From contig NZ_OY787459.1 of assembly GCF_963678865.1 (NCBI RefSeq), positions 1,516,501 to 1,580,500 of the forward strand: a stretch of DNA of 64,000 nucleotides. The letters run 5' to 3'. The translations under genes and the position numbers were made by a program. The stretch is from Maridesulfovibrio sp. (lineage in GTDB: Bacteria > Desulfobacterota > Desulfovibrionia > Desulfovibrionales > Desulfovibrionaceae). This document shows, piece after piece, positions 63,758-64,000 of the stretch; position 1 is the first letter of the stretch; every line of letters begins with the position of its first letter. Below the pieces are notes generated by a model. It worked only from the letters and a program-made list of their open reading frames with translations, was not told the origin of the DNA and did not search any database.

Positions 63758-64000
63758 TTACTCCTTGCCCAGCTCGCTGAACTTCTGCACATCCGTATCC
63801 TGTGCGTATTCCGCACCGGCTTCGGCATCGTAACAGGTCAGGCCGCAACGCAGACAGCGGCTGCCTTCCTTGCGGGCTGCTTCGTAGACAATGGAGCCTT
63901 TAACTTCTTCCTTAAATGTGGACTTACGCTCTTCAACAGTGATCTCGGGAACTTTGATTCTCGGGATGGTGTAGGTCACGTCCATATTTTTGAGGATAGA
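63758..64000 (-). CDS. C-terminal end of an FAD/Fe-S oxidoreductase (GltD-like; possibly RnfB-linked), partial
   Basis: The frame is open through the window edge, so only the last 80 residues are present. It reads IPRIKVPEITVEERKSTF, then EARKEGSRCLRCGLTCYDAE in substance, with the RCLRCGLTC Cys cluster. This end is typical of NADPH:glutamate-synthase-small-subunit-like flavoproteins. In Desulfovibrio-type genomes an Fe-S protein of the Rnf complex precedes apbE, so this may be RnfB with such an extension. That assignment is inference. Confidence 0.65.
   Translation of the reverse strand, partial: SILKNMDVTYTIPRIKVPEITVEERKSTFKEEVKGSIVYEAARKEGSRCLRCGLTCYDAEAGAEYAQDTDVQKFSELGKE

Noticed and set aside
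1..64000. tRNA, rRNA, CRISPR array, IS element, prophage or att site
   Set aside because: No tRNA T-loop pattern, no repeat-spacer array, no transposase or integrase gene, and no long direct repeats were seen.

Overview
The window looks like chromosomal DNA of a Gram-negative, motile, sulfate-reducing deltaproteobacterium of the Desulfovibrio type, most likely a marine (Maridesulfovibrio-like) species. The main pointers are a complete dsrC, a chemoreceptor with a C-terminal hemerythrin domain, an ApbE gene next to the end of an FAD/Fe-S oxidoreductase (as in Rnf clusters of this group), and lipid A/Kdo/heptose genes that show an outer membrane with LPS. Base composition is moderate and even. 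No IS element, prophage, CRISPR array, tRNA or rRNA gene was recognised.

Layout. 1-2.1 kb: end of a flagellar rod operon (flgF-flgG, minus strand) behind a sigma-54-type promoter, plus a small GPAG-repeat protein. 2.3-13.3 kb: the translation/RNA block rimP-nusA-ylxR-infB-DUF503-rbfA-nrnA-truB-rpsO-pnp, with its own sigma-70 promoter and a structured leader ending in an intrinsic terminator. 13.3-18 kb: a phenylacetate-CoA ligase-like enzyme, a prepilin peptidase, lpxB and a lipoprotein. 18.4-22.8 kb: two convergent FIST-domain sensors, one with a GGDEF output and one with PAS plus SpoIIE phosphatase. 23.3-24.4 kb: dsrC and a small unknown gene. 24.5-31.2 kb: a tightly packed run (HD hydrolase, ddl, waaA, kdsB, carA, TPR protein, gmhB) for envelope precursors.

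31.3-46.6 kb is an accessory stretch of short transcription units: a MarR regulator with a methyltransferase and two matching operators; an alpha/beta hydrolase coupled to mlaA; a DUF4198 protein behind a Fur-like box; a GlxA-type regulator divergent from a cysteine hydrolase; an EamA-type exporter; a glycosyltransferase; a periplasmic MsrAB; an orphan substrate-binding protein; and a photolyase/SDR/DUF523-DUF1722 operon. 46.7-51.5 kb holds a hybrid histidine kinase, a REC-TPR protein and Ogt. 51.6-58.4 kb holds an ABM monooxygenase, an MFS exporter, and a tetR-RND efflux operon whose promoter is bracketed by large inverted repeats. 58.4-62.4 kb contains three decayed gene remnants (MBL fold, an unknown helical protein, an EAL domain) among an AraC regulator, a DUF805 protein and the hemerythrin chemoreceptor. 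62.7-64 kb: apbE and the C-terminal end of an FAD/Fe-S oxidoreductase cut by the window edge.

No single unmistakable new system was found. The strongest leads are regulatory: the paired TGTTTA-N5-TAAACA sites around marR, the 22-nt inverted repeats around the tetR promoter, the 21-bp-spaced direct repeats at the GlxA/hydrolase border, and the pairing of two FIST sensors with different outputs.
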